The translations under genes and the position numbers were made by a program. A stretch of 5,314 nt of DNA from Syntrophomonadaceae bacterium. Its GTDB lineage: Bacteria > Bacillota > Syntrophomonadia > Syntrophomonadales > Syntrophomonadaceae. Below are positions 1 through 5,314 of this stretch, piece by piece. Location: positions 1 to 5,314 of the forward strand of contig JAISDD010000116.1 in assembly GCA_031265005.1 (NCBI GenBank), in the 5' to 3' direction. The stretch's first letter is position 1, and each line of letters begins with the position of its first letter. Below the pieces are notes generated by a model, which saw only the letters and a list, made by a program, of their open reading frames with translations, searched no databases and had not been told where the DNA came from.

Positions 1-1386
1 CTTTTCGGCTTTAAATTCGTTGTATAATTTTTCTTCTTTGCTCAAAGAACGCTCGCGTACAGTGTGTATATTTATGTTATTCGCGCTTACGCCGAACAAA
101 GGATTATCTTTAAGAATGATGTGCGCCTTAGTGTTCCACGACGCCCACTCACCGGCGGAAAGCACGGAAGGAACAAGCTCAACCTTTACGCGCTTAATAT
201 CGCAAAAATTATCAAAACTTTTAATTATAATTTTTAGCGCCCATTCGGGGTCGGTTTTTACCTTTTCGCGCAGCTTTTCTTTGCTCATAGTCGCTTTCAA
301 TACCCAGATATGGTTTTTTTCCAGCGTTTGCAGCGCGTCAACCGCCATTTTAAGAGACATGCTGTGCGAGCGTTTTTTTGAAAAATCTATGACAATATCA
401 TCACCGTCTACTTTCGCGATTCGTCCTACGCCCCAAGTTCTGTGATATACAAAATTTCCTTTGTCAAACGCGATATGTTTTTCAAAATCTAAAATCGCTT
501 CATGCACGTTACGCCAGTTCTGCGTAAGATTTGATACTTTAATATATTCTTCCAGTTGACTATGATGCGCATACTTTTGCCTGAAACACTCTGTTATTTC
601 TTTTCGTGAAAAAACGTCGCGTTCATCATAGTTCAGTATCAATTTTAGTATAGTGATTGACGTGTTAAAGTCGCCGCGTTTTTTCAGCGAATTGTATACA
701 TCGTTAAGCAGCGATACCGCCTTATCCGTACTGATGTTTTTTGCGACTTTATTTTGAACAGAGAGAAAAAAATCTATGTCTTCAGGGTGATAATCCAGCA
801 GTTTAAGCCATATTTCCCGCACATTCGTAAACAATTGTTTGTTAATATACCGGTGCAGCGCCTTTTTAAAATAATCTGTCGCCTCATCAATTTCAGACTG
901 TTTTTCGGCGCGCTCCGCGAGCAGTTTAGCAATGTCCGCTTCGTCAGTATCTATTTTTACAAGACGTTTCCATACATCAAACAGCTTTTCTTCTTCGTTG
1001 TCATCTTTGTAACACTCACCCAAAGTACGCAGCGCGAATTTTGATTCGCCGTATTCCAGTATACGTTCACAAAGATACTTTACTATATTTAATTTATGAT
1101 TATCAACAAAAATACCGGCAAGATTAACGAGAGCGGCATCATCAATTATATTCTGGGAAAGCGAGATCATACCAGAAAAATAAATCGCTATGATACTGTT
1201 CTTTGAATGACTAAGATGTTCATCGCAGATATTTTTTACATCATTTAGGACGCGATCTTTCTTTGCGCTGTCCAGCACAGAGTCAAGGTCTTTAAACCGG
1301 TCAATAGAGTAATTACTGAGCGTAGCGCGTGTAAACTTTTCCTCGTTCAACATATTTTGCACATCTTTAAGAAGTGTTTCTGACAT
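1..1386 (-). CDS. greA: GreA-type transcription elongation factor, long spirochaetal form (N-terminal part, 3' end outside window)
   Basis: The frame is open for 462 codons from ATG at 1386 and runs off the left edge without a stop. The protein starts MSETLLKDVQNMLNEEKFTR and is rich in helical, TPR-like repeats, for example around residues 103-145 and 163-200. A YHRTWGVGRI motif at about 314-323 followed by a short beta-rich stretch suggests a small CarD/SH3-like barrel. From memory, Borrelia and Treponema carry GreA proteins of roughly 900 residues, with a helical-repeat region in front of the usual GreA coiled coil and C-terminal domain. GreA binds the RNA polymerase secondary channel and stimulates cleavage of backtracked transcripts. 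The diagnostic GreA part lies outside the window, so the name rests on the N-terminal resemblance. AGGA (plus-strand 1392-1395) lies 5 nt before the ATG. The upstream TPR gene ends 21 nt away on the same strand, so the two are probably co-transcribed. Alternative: an unrelated helical-repeat protein. Confidence 0.75.
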   Translation of the reverse strand, partial: MSETLLKDVQNMLNEEKFTRATLSNYSIDRFKDLDSVLDSAKKDRVLNDVKNICDEHLSHSKNSIIAIYFSGMISLSQNIIDDAALVNLAGIFVDNHKLNIVKYLCERILEYGESKFALRTLGECYKDDNEEEKLFDVWKRLVKIDTDEADIAKLLAERAEKQSEIDEATDYFKKALHRYINKQLFTNVREIWLKLLDYHPEDIDFFLSVQNKVAKNISTDKAVSLLNDVYNSLKKRGDFNTSITILKLILNYDERDVFSRKEITECFRQKYAHHSQLEEYIKVSNLTQNWRNVHEAILDFEKHIAFDKGNFVYHRTWGVGRIAKVDGDDIVIDFSKKRSHSMSLKMAVDALQTLEKNHIWVLKATMSKEKLREKVKTDPEWALKIIIKSFDNFCDIKRVKVELVPSVLSAGEWASWNTKAHIILKDNPLFGVSANNINIHTVRERSLSKEEKLYNEFKAEK

Positions 1387-1407
1387 TTTAATCCTGCCTT
1401 TCCTTTC

Positions 1408-2373
1408 CTAACACATATACCGTTCAAAAATGAGCGGCTTAATAATTTTTATTTTTAATTTAATTTCGTCAATTAAAGCGCCGCTGTTATCCTTACCTTC
1501 GTAATGATCTATCAGCCGCAGATATTTATTCAACAAAGACGGCGTTAAAATATTTTCCTCCTTGGGACTGCCGCGCAGCTTGCTTTCTAAATCAAAAATC
1601 CGCTGTTTCAGCCTGCCCAACTCGGCAAGTTTAAGCTCCCGTTTTACCGTAAATACACCCAATAAAGCGCCATAAACCGGAAGCCATTCCTGTAACTCCG
1701 CCCCCGAGTAACCCATTTCCGAAACGCGCTTTACCAACGAAATTATAAGACCGGATTCCAAATTATCCAAATCGACACGCTGCGGGTCTATAAAAAAAGC
1801 CTCGCGGAACAGAGCCTTTGCGGCTTTAGTATCGCCCAGAAGCGCATAAATATCAGCCAAAATTGATACGGTAGCGGCATCCTCCTGTTTGAACCGGGCG
1901 GCTTGTTTAATATAATTTAACGCCTCTTCATAGCAGCCAATGCCCTTATAGCATCGTCCAATCCGCTCTAAAAGTTCCGGATCGTGCCGCAGAATCCCAT
2001 CGGCAAGAGCATCCTCATAGTTTTGAAGCGCAAGAGAGTATACAAAATGCTTGATCGCATACTGGCATCTGTCATACGCTCTTCCAACACGCTCAAGAAA
2101 ACTGTAATAACTCTTCCACTGGGAAAGCAGAAAACTGCCCCTGCTATAGGGGTCGCAAGCGCCGCCGGCATTGTCTAGGTTCTTTATTCGGTCCAGCCAC
2201 CAGTTAAGGCACTTTAACGCATAAAGCGCTTCCCGCTGCGTATAATCCGCGCGTAAAGCCTGTTCTAATTTTCCAAGAGCTTCTTCCGGATTAGTCTCCT
2301 TCAATTTTTCGTAGGCTTCCTGGATGAGGCTCCGGGCTAAAATTTCCGCATCCGTGTTTTCCATAAGTTTCAT
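1408..2373 (-). CDS. TPR-repeat protein upstream of greA
   Basis: The gene encodes 321 residues starting MKLMENTDAEILARSLIQEA. TPR-like helical pairs are visible at about 17-50 (EALGKLEQAL), 100-130, 133-166 (GRCYKGIGCYEEALNYIKQA) and 167-200 (ADIYALLGDTKAAKALFREA). A C-terminal helical, lysine-rich tail with coiled-coil character follows (about 245-315). There is no signal peptide or membrane segment, so it is probably a cytoplasmic scaffold or adaptor; its partner is unknown. The frame stays open upstream to a TTG at 2559, but that extension is arginine-rich, low in sense and contains a good promoter (2408-2435), so I start at ATG 2373. ATG 2364 is the alternative. Neither has an ideal ribosome binding site: GGAAG lies 16 nt before 2373. 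It is first in a probable two-gene unit with greA. Function beyond TPR-mediated binding is not known. Confidence 0.8.
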   Translation of the reverse strand: MKLMENTDAEILARSLIQEAYEKLKETNPEEALGKLEQALRADYTQREALYALKCLNWWLDRIKNLDNAGGACDPYSRGSFLLSQWKSYYSFLERVGRAYDRCQYAIKHFVYSLALQNYEDALADGILRHDPELLERIGRCYKGIGCYEEALNYIKQAARFKQEDAATVSILADIYALLGDTKAAKALFREAFFIDPQRVDLDNLESGLIISLVKRVSEMGYSGAELQEWLPVYGALLGVFTVKRELKLAELGRLKQRIFDLESKLRGSPKEENILTPSLLNKYLRLIDHYEGKDNSGALIDEIKLKIKIIKPLIFERYMC

Positions 2374-2407
2374 GAAAGCGAATTTATCACTTCCGTCCCC
2401 ATCTTCA

Positions 2408-2435
2408 ATTATAGCGATTGCCCTGTTTTTTACAA
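2408..2435 (-). promoter_or_regulatory. Sigma70-type promoter for the TPR-greA unit
   Basis: On the minus strand, TTGTAA (plus coordinates 2430-2435) and a perfect TATAAT (2408-2413) are separated by 16 bp. Transcription would start near 2401 and leave a leader of about 28 nt before ATG 2373. Its position inside the apparent N-terminal extension of the TPR frame supports the shorter start. Prediction by eye. Confidence 0.6.
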
Positions 2436-2650
2436 GAGGGCGCGAATGCCCGCGAGCTTTACGCTTCCAAGCGGCAAATGGCGTTCGCTGTCCTCGTTGC
2501 TGACTCCGCGGCGGGATTGGAAACCTTACAACCAGCCTTTTCAAGACGCGTTTCATCAAGAAACCGCTTTGCTTTTCTTATCGCTGAAATCCCGGCCGGA
2601 TGCCCCGCATCTTCACCACCGCCCGCGTTTTGGCGGACAGATATATGCTT
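2436..2650. other. G+C-rich divergent intergenic block, open in several frames, no supported gene
   Basis: This stretch separates the divergent TPR-greA and putP genes. It looks richer in G+C than the flanking promoter sequences. Several overlapping frames stay open on both strands: plus-strand frames at 2418-2681 and 2446-2652, the start of the frame leading into putP, the minus-strand extension of the TPR gene, and a minus-strand frame of about 68 codons ending at 2459 that has no ATG, GTG or TTG start. None has a ribosome binding site or recognisable product. It could be a decayed gene, a dispersed repeat or ordinary spacer with few stops. Confidence 0.4.
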
Positions 2651-2653
2651 GAA

Positions 2654-2682
2654 TACACTCCCGCAATGTTACAAACTATAAA
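2654..2682 (+). promoter_or_regulatory. Possible promoter for putP
   Basis: TATAAA (2677-2682) lies 17 bp after TACACT (2654-2659), a weak -35 match with 3 of 6 consensus bases. The predicted start near 2689 would give a leader of only about 19 nt carrying the AGGAG ribosome binding site at 2698-2702. No operator or riboswitch-like structure is visible. Weak, position-based call. Confidence 0.35.
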
Positions 2683-2707
2683 CTACTATTTTTATTTAGG
2701 AGAAATC

Positions 2708-4186
2708 ATGAGCAGTTCGATCAGTATAATTTTTGCGTTTGCGATCTACCTTGCCGCGATGCTTGCCATAGGCTGGCGTACTTCAAAAAAAACATCCGAT
2801 GCCAAGGATTTTTTTATTGGGGCGCGTGGTACAGGGCCGTGGATAACGGCTTTAAGCGCGGAAGCCTCGGATATGTCAGGCTGGCTTCTGATGGGCTTGC
2901 CCGGGGTAGCATACCTGGGCGGTATGAAGGAGGCTTTCTGGACGGCGGTAGGGCTTACCATAGGCACCTATTTGAACTGGTTTTTTGTGGCAAAGCGGCT
3001 TCGCAAGTATACGATACACGCGGGGGACGCCATAACCATACCGGAATTCTTTACGAACCGCTTCAAAGATAAATCACGCCTGCTTGCGCTTGTGTCCGTC
3101 ATATTTATACTCATATTTTTTACAATTTACACGGCTTCCGGCTTCATGGCTTGCGCGGATCTATTCAGCTCTGTTTTTGGCATGGATTATTTTTACGCAT
3201 TGTTACTGGGCGCCTTCATTGTGCTAGCGTACACGGTGATGGGTGGTTACCTTGCGGTATGCTCGACAGACTTTGTACAGGGCAGCTTAATGTTTGCCGC
3301 GCTTTTAATAACAGCCATTATAGGTATTTTAAGCATGGGCGGTGTTTCCGGCGTTGTAGACAAGGTAGGGATAGATGCGCTAAATCCTTTCCACAACAAT
3401 CCTGAGCAGCCATTCGGCGCTATGGATATAATCTCCGCCCTTTCGTGGGGGCTTGGCTACTTTGGGATGCCCCATATACTAGTGCGCTTCATGGGGCTGC
3501 GCTCTAACCATGACGTAAAGGCTTCCAGAAGAATCGCTATGGTCTGGGTAGTATTCGCGTTTTTAGGGGCGCTGCTAGTGGGCGTTTTAGGCAGGGGCTA
3601 TCTGGCGTCGCCATTGGCCGAGGGCGCGCATGAAACGGTCTTTATAGTAACACTAATGCAGATGTATCCCGCGTTTATTGCCGGACTGTTTCTTTGCGGA
3701 ATACTCGCCGCCGCGATGAGTACCGCGGACTCGCAGCTTTTGGTAGCGGCCTCTGCCTTTTCCCGCGATATCTACATGGGTTTTCTTAACAAAAAGGCGG
3801 ACGAAAAGCAAATGCTGCTTATGAGCCGCTTCGTCGTATTCGCGGTGGCGGCAATCGCTATTTTTTTAGCTTCGAACAGGAATAGCTCCATATTCAACAT
3901 GGTAAGCTACGCTTGGGCCGGTTTTGGCGCGACATTTGGTCCCCTAGTCCTGCTGTCGCTGTTCTGGAAGAAAGTAACGCGGAACGGGGCTCTCGCGGGA
4001 TTGATAGTCGGCGGCATAACGGTAATCGTCTGGAAGCATCTTCATGGCGGCATATTCGAACTGTATGAACTGGCTCCCGGGTTTGCCGCCTGCCTGATTA
4101 TAGCCGTACTGGTGAGCCTGCTGGATACGCGCAATGACCCGGAAGTCGAGGCGGAGTACGAGGCTTATACAAAGCTGGGGGATTGA
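2708..4186 (+). CDS. putP: Sodium/proline symporter PutP
   Basis: This 492-residue inner-membrane protein of the sodium:solute symporter family imports L-proline driven by the Na+ gradient. Its length matches E. coli PutP (502). Family signatures are present throughout. ALSAEASDMSGWLLMGLPG (residues 48-66) includes Asp55, the counterpart of the essential E. coli Asp55, with Ser57 and Gly58. WGLGYFGMPHILVRFM spans 247-262. AAAMSTADSQLLVAASA includes Ser338-Thr339, matching the E. coli Na+ ligands Ser340-Thr341. SYAWAGFG (400-407) is followed by TRNGALAG. Many hydrophobic segments fit the 13-helix family topology, and a short acidic tail ends the protein. I start at ATG 2708 because AGGAG (2698-2702) lies 5 nt before it and the family N-terminus begins there; the open frame back to 2600 is untranslated leader. 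The gene looks richer in G+C than its neighbours. No proline-catabolism gene is adjacent. Fine substrate specificity cannot be proved by sequence. Confidence 0.95.
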   Translation: MSSSISIIFAFAIYLAAMLAIGWRTSKKTSDAKDFFIGARGTGPWITALSAEASDMSGWLLMGLPGVAYLGGMKEAFWTAVGLTIGTYLNWFFVAKRLRKYTIHAGDAITIPEFFTNRFKDKSRLLALVSVIFILIFFTIYTASGFMACADLFSSVFGMDYFYALLLGAFIVLAYTVMGGYLAVCSTDFVQGSLMFAALLITAIIGILSMGGVSGVVDKVGIDALNPFHNNPEQPFGAMDIISALSWGLGYFGMPHILVRFMGLRSNHDVKASRRIAMVWVVFAFLGALLVGVLGRGYLASPLAEGAHETVFIVTLMQMYPAFIAGLFLCGILAAAMSTADSQLLVAASAFSRDIYMGFLNKKADEKQMLLMSRFVVFAVAAIAIFLASNRNSSIFNMVSYAWAGFGATFGPLVLLSLFWKKVTRNGALAGLIVGGITVIVWKHLHGGIFELYELAPGFAACLIIAVLVSLLDTRNDPEVEAEYEAYTKLGD

Positions 4187-4197
4187 AGGGGGAAGCG

Positions 4198-4246
4198 CAT
4201 AGCCCCAAAGTGTCAAAACTTTAGGGCTATGGCAAACCTTTTTGCC
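4198..4246 (+). terminator. Tandem hairpins after putP, possible terminator
   Basis: Twelve nt after the putP stop, CATAGCCC (4198-4205) pairs with GGGCTATG (4224-4231). The stem continues past one C/A mismatch with AAAGT/ACTTT around a GTCAAA loop. Directly following, GGCAAA (4231-4236) pairs with TTTGCC (4241-4246) around a 4-nt loop. A short T run (4239-4243) lies inside the second hairpin, so this is not a textbook terminator. Position suggests putP 3'-end formation. Confidence 0.5.
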
Positions 4247-4325
4247 GCGGCGCGGTTGCTGAATATGTTGCCGGTCCTTCGCTTATGTATTGCCGCATTT
4301 GATGAGTAATTGGGTCTAATACCCC

Positions 4326-4347
4326 GCCAACTGGCGCGCCAGTTGGC
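4326..4347. repeat. Perfect 22-bp palindrome
   Basis: GCCAACTGGCG (4326-4336) is followed immediately by its exact reverse complement (4337-4347). AGCCTTTT follows on the plus strand. Possibilities are a dyad operator, a cruciform or target for a dimeric DNA-binding protein, or a weak terminator for putP transcripts. It overlaps the left end of repeat copy A. Confidence 0.9.
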
Positions 4348-4487
4348 AGCCTTTTGGGGGAAACTGGCATTTTGGCTAAAAATGACTGGATTATTAGGTT
4401 TTGCGTTATGGGAAATCACTCCGCATCACGCAATAAGCCTGTAATTTGATAAAAATTTGCCACGAAAAGATGTGTATAACCGGTAGG

Positions 4488-4509
4488 GGCGGGGAGGTTC
4501 ATTCAATTA
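4488..4509 (+). repeat. Left arm of 22-bp inverted repeat flanking the lipoprotein gene
   Basis: GGCGGGGAGGTTCATT followed by CAATTA matches the reverse complement of 5009-5030 at 21 of 22 positions. The last three bases are the stop codon of the lipoprotein gene, so the arm abuts its 3' end. Confidence 0.85.
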
Positions 4510-4938
4510 TTCTTCAATGGTCGCTTTTTTCCCAAAAGTTATAAAATCATCAGTTAAATACCAATGCCCGGCAATAATAATTTCTGCCCCATTGTCCAAA
4601 AAGTCCATAATATAACCTTGTTGCTTGCCGTCTTCTGTCCAATTAAAAGTATAACGATACATTTCAGCAGATTTATCAAAAGTCCAATTTCCTGTATTCA
4701 CTGTACCGTTTACGGTATATTCCAGATTTCCATCTTCATTCAATAGAAAACTGTATGCGCCTATTTCATCGGTACCAATCAGGTTCTTCCCAACAACATC
4801 AATTGGATCTAATAATCTATACTGGCTATTAGAATGTTGCGCTGCTTGCCTGTTGCCAGTATATGACGTTGTTGTAAAACACCCCATAATCATAAACATG
4901 ACAAAAATCAAACCTAAAAATACAAATTTGTTCTTCAT
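4507..4938 (-). CDS. Small predicted lipoprotein of unknown function
   Basis: The gene encodes 143 residues with a classic lipoprotein start: Lys-containing N-terminus (MKNK), a hydrophobic core (FVFLGLIFVMFMIM) and a Cys20 preceded by Ile-Met-Gly. That lipobox is relaxed, as is common in spirochaetes. Signal peptidase II would leave a 124-residue mature protein with a Ser/Thr/Gln-rich linker (about 21-39). A compact, aromatic-rich domain follows, with alternating beta-like segments, NGTVNTGNWTF, YRYTFNW and GHWYLTDDFITFGK. This could be a small beta-barrel or lipocalin-like fold, but I recognise no family. The start is firm: GGAGG (plus-strand 4945-4949) lies 6 nt before the ATG. It has its own promoter candidate, stands alone, and is bracketed by inverted repeat elements A and B. 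Its sequence looks more A+T-rich than putP. A surface or periplasmic binding role is inference only. Confidence 0.85.
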   Translation of the reverse strand: MKNKFVFLGLIFVMFMIMGCFTTTSYTGNRQAAQHSNSQYRLLDPIDVVGKNLIGTDEIGAYSFLLNEDGNLEYTVNGTVNTGNWTFDKSAEMYRYTFNWTEDGKQQGYIMDFLDNGAEIIIAGHWYLTDDFITFGKKATIEE

Positions 4939-4960
4939 AAGAAACCTCCAACTAAATACT

Positions 4961-4990
4961 TTTATATTTGTATCACAGTATCTTTTTTAA
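4961..4990 (-). promoter_or_regulatory. Possible promoter for the lipoprotein gene
   Basis: On the minus strand, TTAAAA (4985-4990) and TATAAA (4961-4966) are 18 bp apart and precede the GGAGG ribosome binding site and ATG 4938. The sequence is A+T-rich overall, so chance matches are likely. The promoter lies between the gene and copy B, so gene and promoter together sit within the repeat bracket. Confidence 0.4.
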
Positions 4991-5008
4991 TGCCATAGCA
5001 AAAATCCT

Positions 5009-5128
5009 TAATTTAATGAACCTCCCCGCCGCAGAGGCGCAAACAAGTTTGCGGCGCAAACTCGTCTACTACCATTTTTTGTTGGCGTTGCCAAATCTAA
5101 CCGCCCTAAAGGGCGGAGTATTAGACCC
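5009..5128 (-). repeat. Repeat element copy B (inverted relative to copy A)
   Basis: The ends match copy A in inverse orientation: 5009-5030 corresponds to 4488-4509, and GGCGGAGTATTAGACCC (5112-5128) corresponds to 4312-4328. The core is shorter (81 nt versus 159 nt) and unrelated by eye. It contains a CGCAAAC/GTTTGCG hairpin (5038-5053), a direct repeat GGCGCAAAC (5036-5044 and 5053-5061), a TTGGC/GCCAA hairpin near 5082-5094, and the CCGCCC/GGGCGG hairpin at 5101-5116. The open plus-strand frame across it (4968-5231) looks non-genic. Confidence 0.6.
5101..5116. repeat. Perfect hairpin CCGCCC-TAAA-GGGCGG in copy B
   Basis: A 6-bp G+C stem with a 4-nt loop sits at the outer end of copy B, overlapping the GGCGGAGTATTAGACCC module. 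This parallels the palindrome at the outer end of copy A, although the stem sequences differ. Confidence 0.8.
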
Positions 5129-5213
5129 CGCTGCGAATAAATTAGAGTTGTTGAACAAGTCCATTGTTTCCACTACGCCGCATGGACGGGGCGCTTCATT
5201 AAAACAAAGGCTC

Positions 5214-5242
5214 TTGCCTAGCATCTCATAACAAAGGATAAT
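5214..5242 (+). promoter_or_regulatory. Promoter candidate for the gene at the right edge
   Basis: TTGCCT (5214-5219) and GATAAT (5237-5242) are 17 bp apart, matching 4/6 and 5/6 of the sigma70 boxes. The start near 5249 leaves about 20 nt before GTG 5269. A GGATA/TATCC hairpin (5236-5250) overlaps the -10 box. Between copy B and this promoter (5129-5213) I see only short inverted repeats such as GTCCAT/ATGGAC. Confidence 0.45.
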
Positions 5243-5268
5243 AAATATCCGTTGAAATGAGGTGTAAA

Positions 5269-5314
5269 GTGTTAAAATACAGCAGGTTAAGCCCTCAAAA
5301 GGTCAAAAAGATAC
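5269..5314 (+). CDS. N-terminus of a possible IS1595/IS1016-type transposase (cut by window edge)
   Basis: GTG 5269 is preceded by GAGGTG (5259-5264) with a 4-nt gap. It opens 15 codons, VLKYSRLSPQKVKKI, before the window ends. An in-frame ATG at 5257 is an alternative start but lacks a ribosome binding site. The basic KYSRLS...KVKKI opening recalls the N-termini of IS1595-family (IS1016-like) transposases, which begin with a similar R/K-SRLS motif before a helix-turn-helix region. Only 15 residues are visible, so the family name is tentative. A promoter candidate lies just upstream and repeat copy B ends 140 bp to the left, so an insertion-sequence end in this region is plausible. It could equally be another small DNA-binding protein. 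Confidence 0.4.
   Translation, partial: MLKYSRLSPQKVKKI

Larger units (their letters stand above)
4312..4509 (+). repeat. Repeat element copy A (conserved ends, unique core)
   Basis: The left end GGGTCTAATACCCCGCC (4312-4328) and right end GGCGGGGAGGTTCATT plus CAATTA (4488-4509) both recur in inverted orientation in copy B (5009-5128), with 16/17 and 21/22 matches. The core is not shared. It holds the perfect palindrome at 4326-4347, an AGCC/GGCT arm pair, and a TTGCGT/ACGCAA pair (4401-4406 and 4428-4433). The right end reaches into the stop codon of the lipoprotein gene (4507-4509). No supported coding sequence lies inside. This covers most of the putP-lipoprotein gap; I see nothing between 4247 and 4311. 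Confidence 0.6.

Noticed and set aside
20..1044. Plus-strand open frames at 20-445 and 754-1044
   Set aside because: They lie opposite the 462-codon minus-strand greA-like frame, which has a coherent helical-repeat protein sequence; the plus-strand products are incoherent.
2600..2707. N-terminal extension of putP to an ATG at 2600
   Set aside because: There is no ribosome binding site at 2600. AGGAG sits directly before ATG 2708, where the PutP family N-terminus begins.
4213..4419. Minus-strand 68-codon open frame
   Set aside because: It crosses hairpins and the repeat palindrome, has no recognisable protein character, and is better explained as repeat sequence.
4471..4479. DnaA-box-like 9-mer TTATACACA on the minus strand
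   Set aside because: A single isolated match with no cluster, no A+T-rich unwinding region and no dnaA/dnaN nearby; expected by chance.
4312..5128. CRISPR array or phase-variable promoter
   Set aside because: No regularly spaced direct repeats are present. The inverted arms enclose the whole gene with its promoter rather than a promoter facing out, and no invertase is visible.
4968..5231. Plus-strand 87-codon open frame across copy B
   Set aside because: It runs through several hairpins and the repeat ends, has no ribosome binding site, and begins inside the lipoprotein promoter region; likely a chance translation of repeat DNA.

Overview
The window most likely comes from a spirochaete of the genus Treponema or a close relative. 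The main reason is the minus-strand gene at the left edge. It encodes the helical-repeat N-terminal part of what I read as the unusually long spirochaetal GreA-type transcription elongation factor, and a TPR protein is encoded just upstream of it. The relaxed lipobox of the small lipoprotein fits the same group. The genus call comes from remembered family resemblance, not from a search.

Layout: positions 2435 to 1 (minus strand) hold a promoter, a TPR-repeat protein gene and the first 462 codons of the greA-like gene. These form a two-gene transcription unit that runs off the left edge. Positions 2436-2707 are a divergent intergenic region. Its leftmost ~210 bp look G+C-rich and are open in several frames without a convincing gene. 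Positions 2708-4186 (plus strand) encode a complete Na+/proline symporter (PutP), the best-supported gene here, followed by tandem hairpins.

Positions 4187-5314 are an accessory-looking region. A lone minus-strand gene for a 143-residue lipoprotein of unknown function (4507-4938) sits between two oppositely oriented, non-coding repeat elements (4312-4509 and 5009-5128). The elements share their two ends (16/17 and 21/22 matching bases) but differ in their cores, and each carries a perfect palindrome next to its outer end. To the right, a promoter and a well-spaced ribosome binding site lead into the first 15 codons of a gene cut by the window edge. Its N-terminus resembles IS1595/IS1016-type transposases.

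Functionally, the left half is chromosomal housekeeping (transcription elongation, a TPR adaptor, proline uptake). The right end looks repeat-rich and possibly mobile. No CRISPR array, tRNA, rRNA or recognisable riboswitch is visible. The feature most worth following up is the pair of inverted, variable-core repeat elements bracketing the lipoprotein gene.
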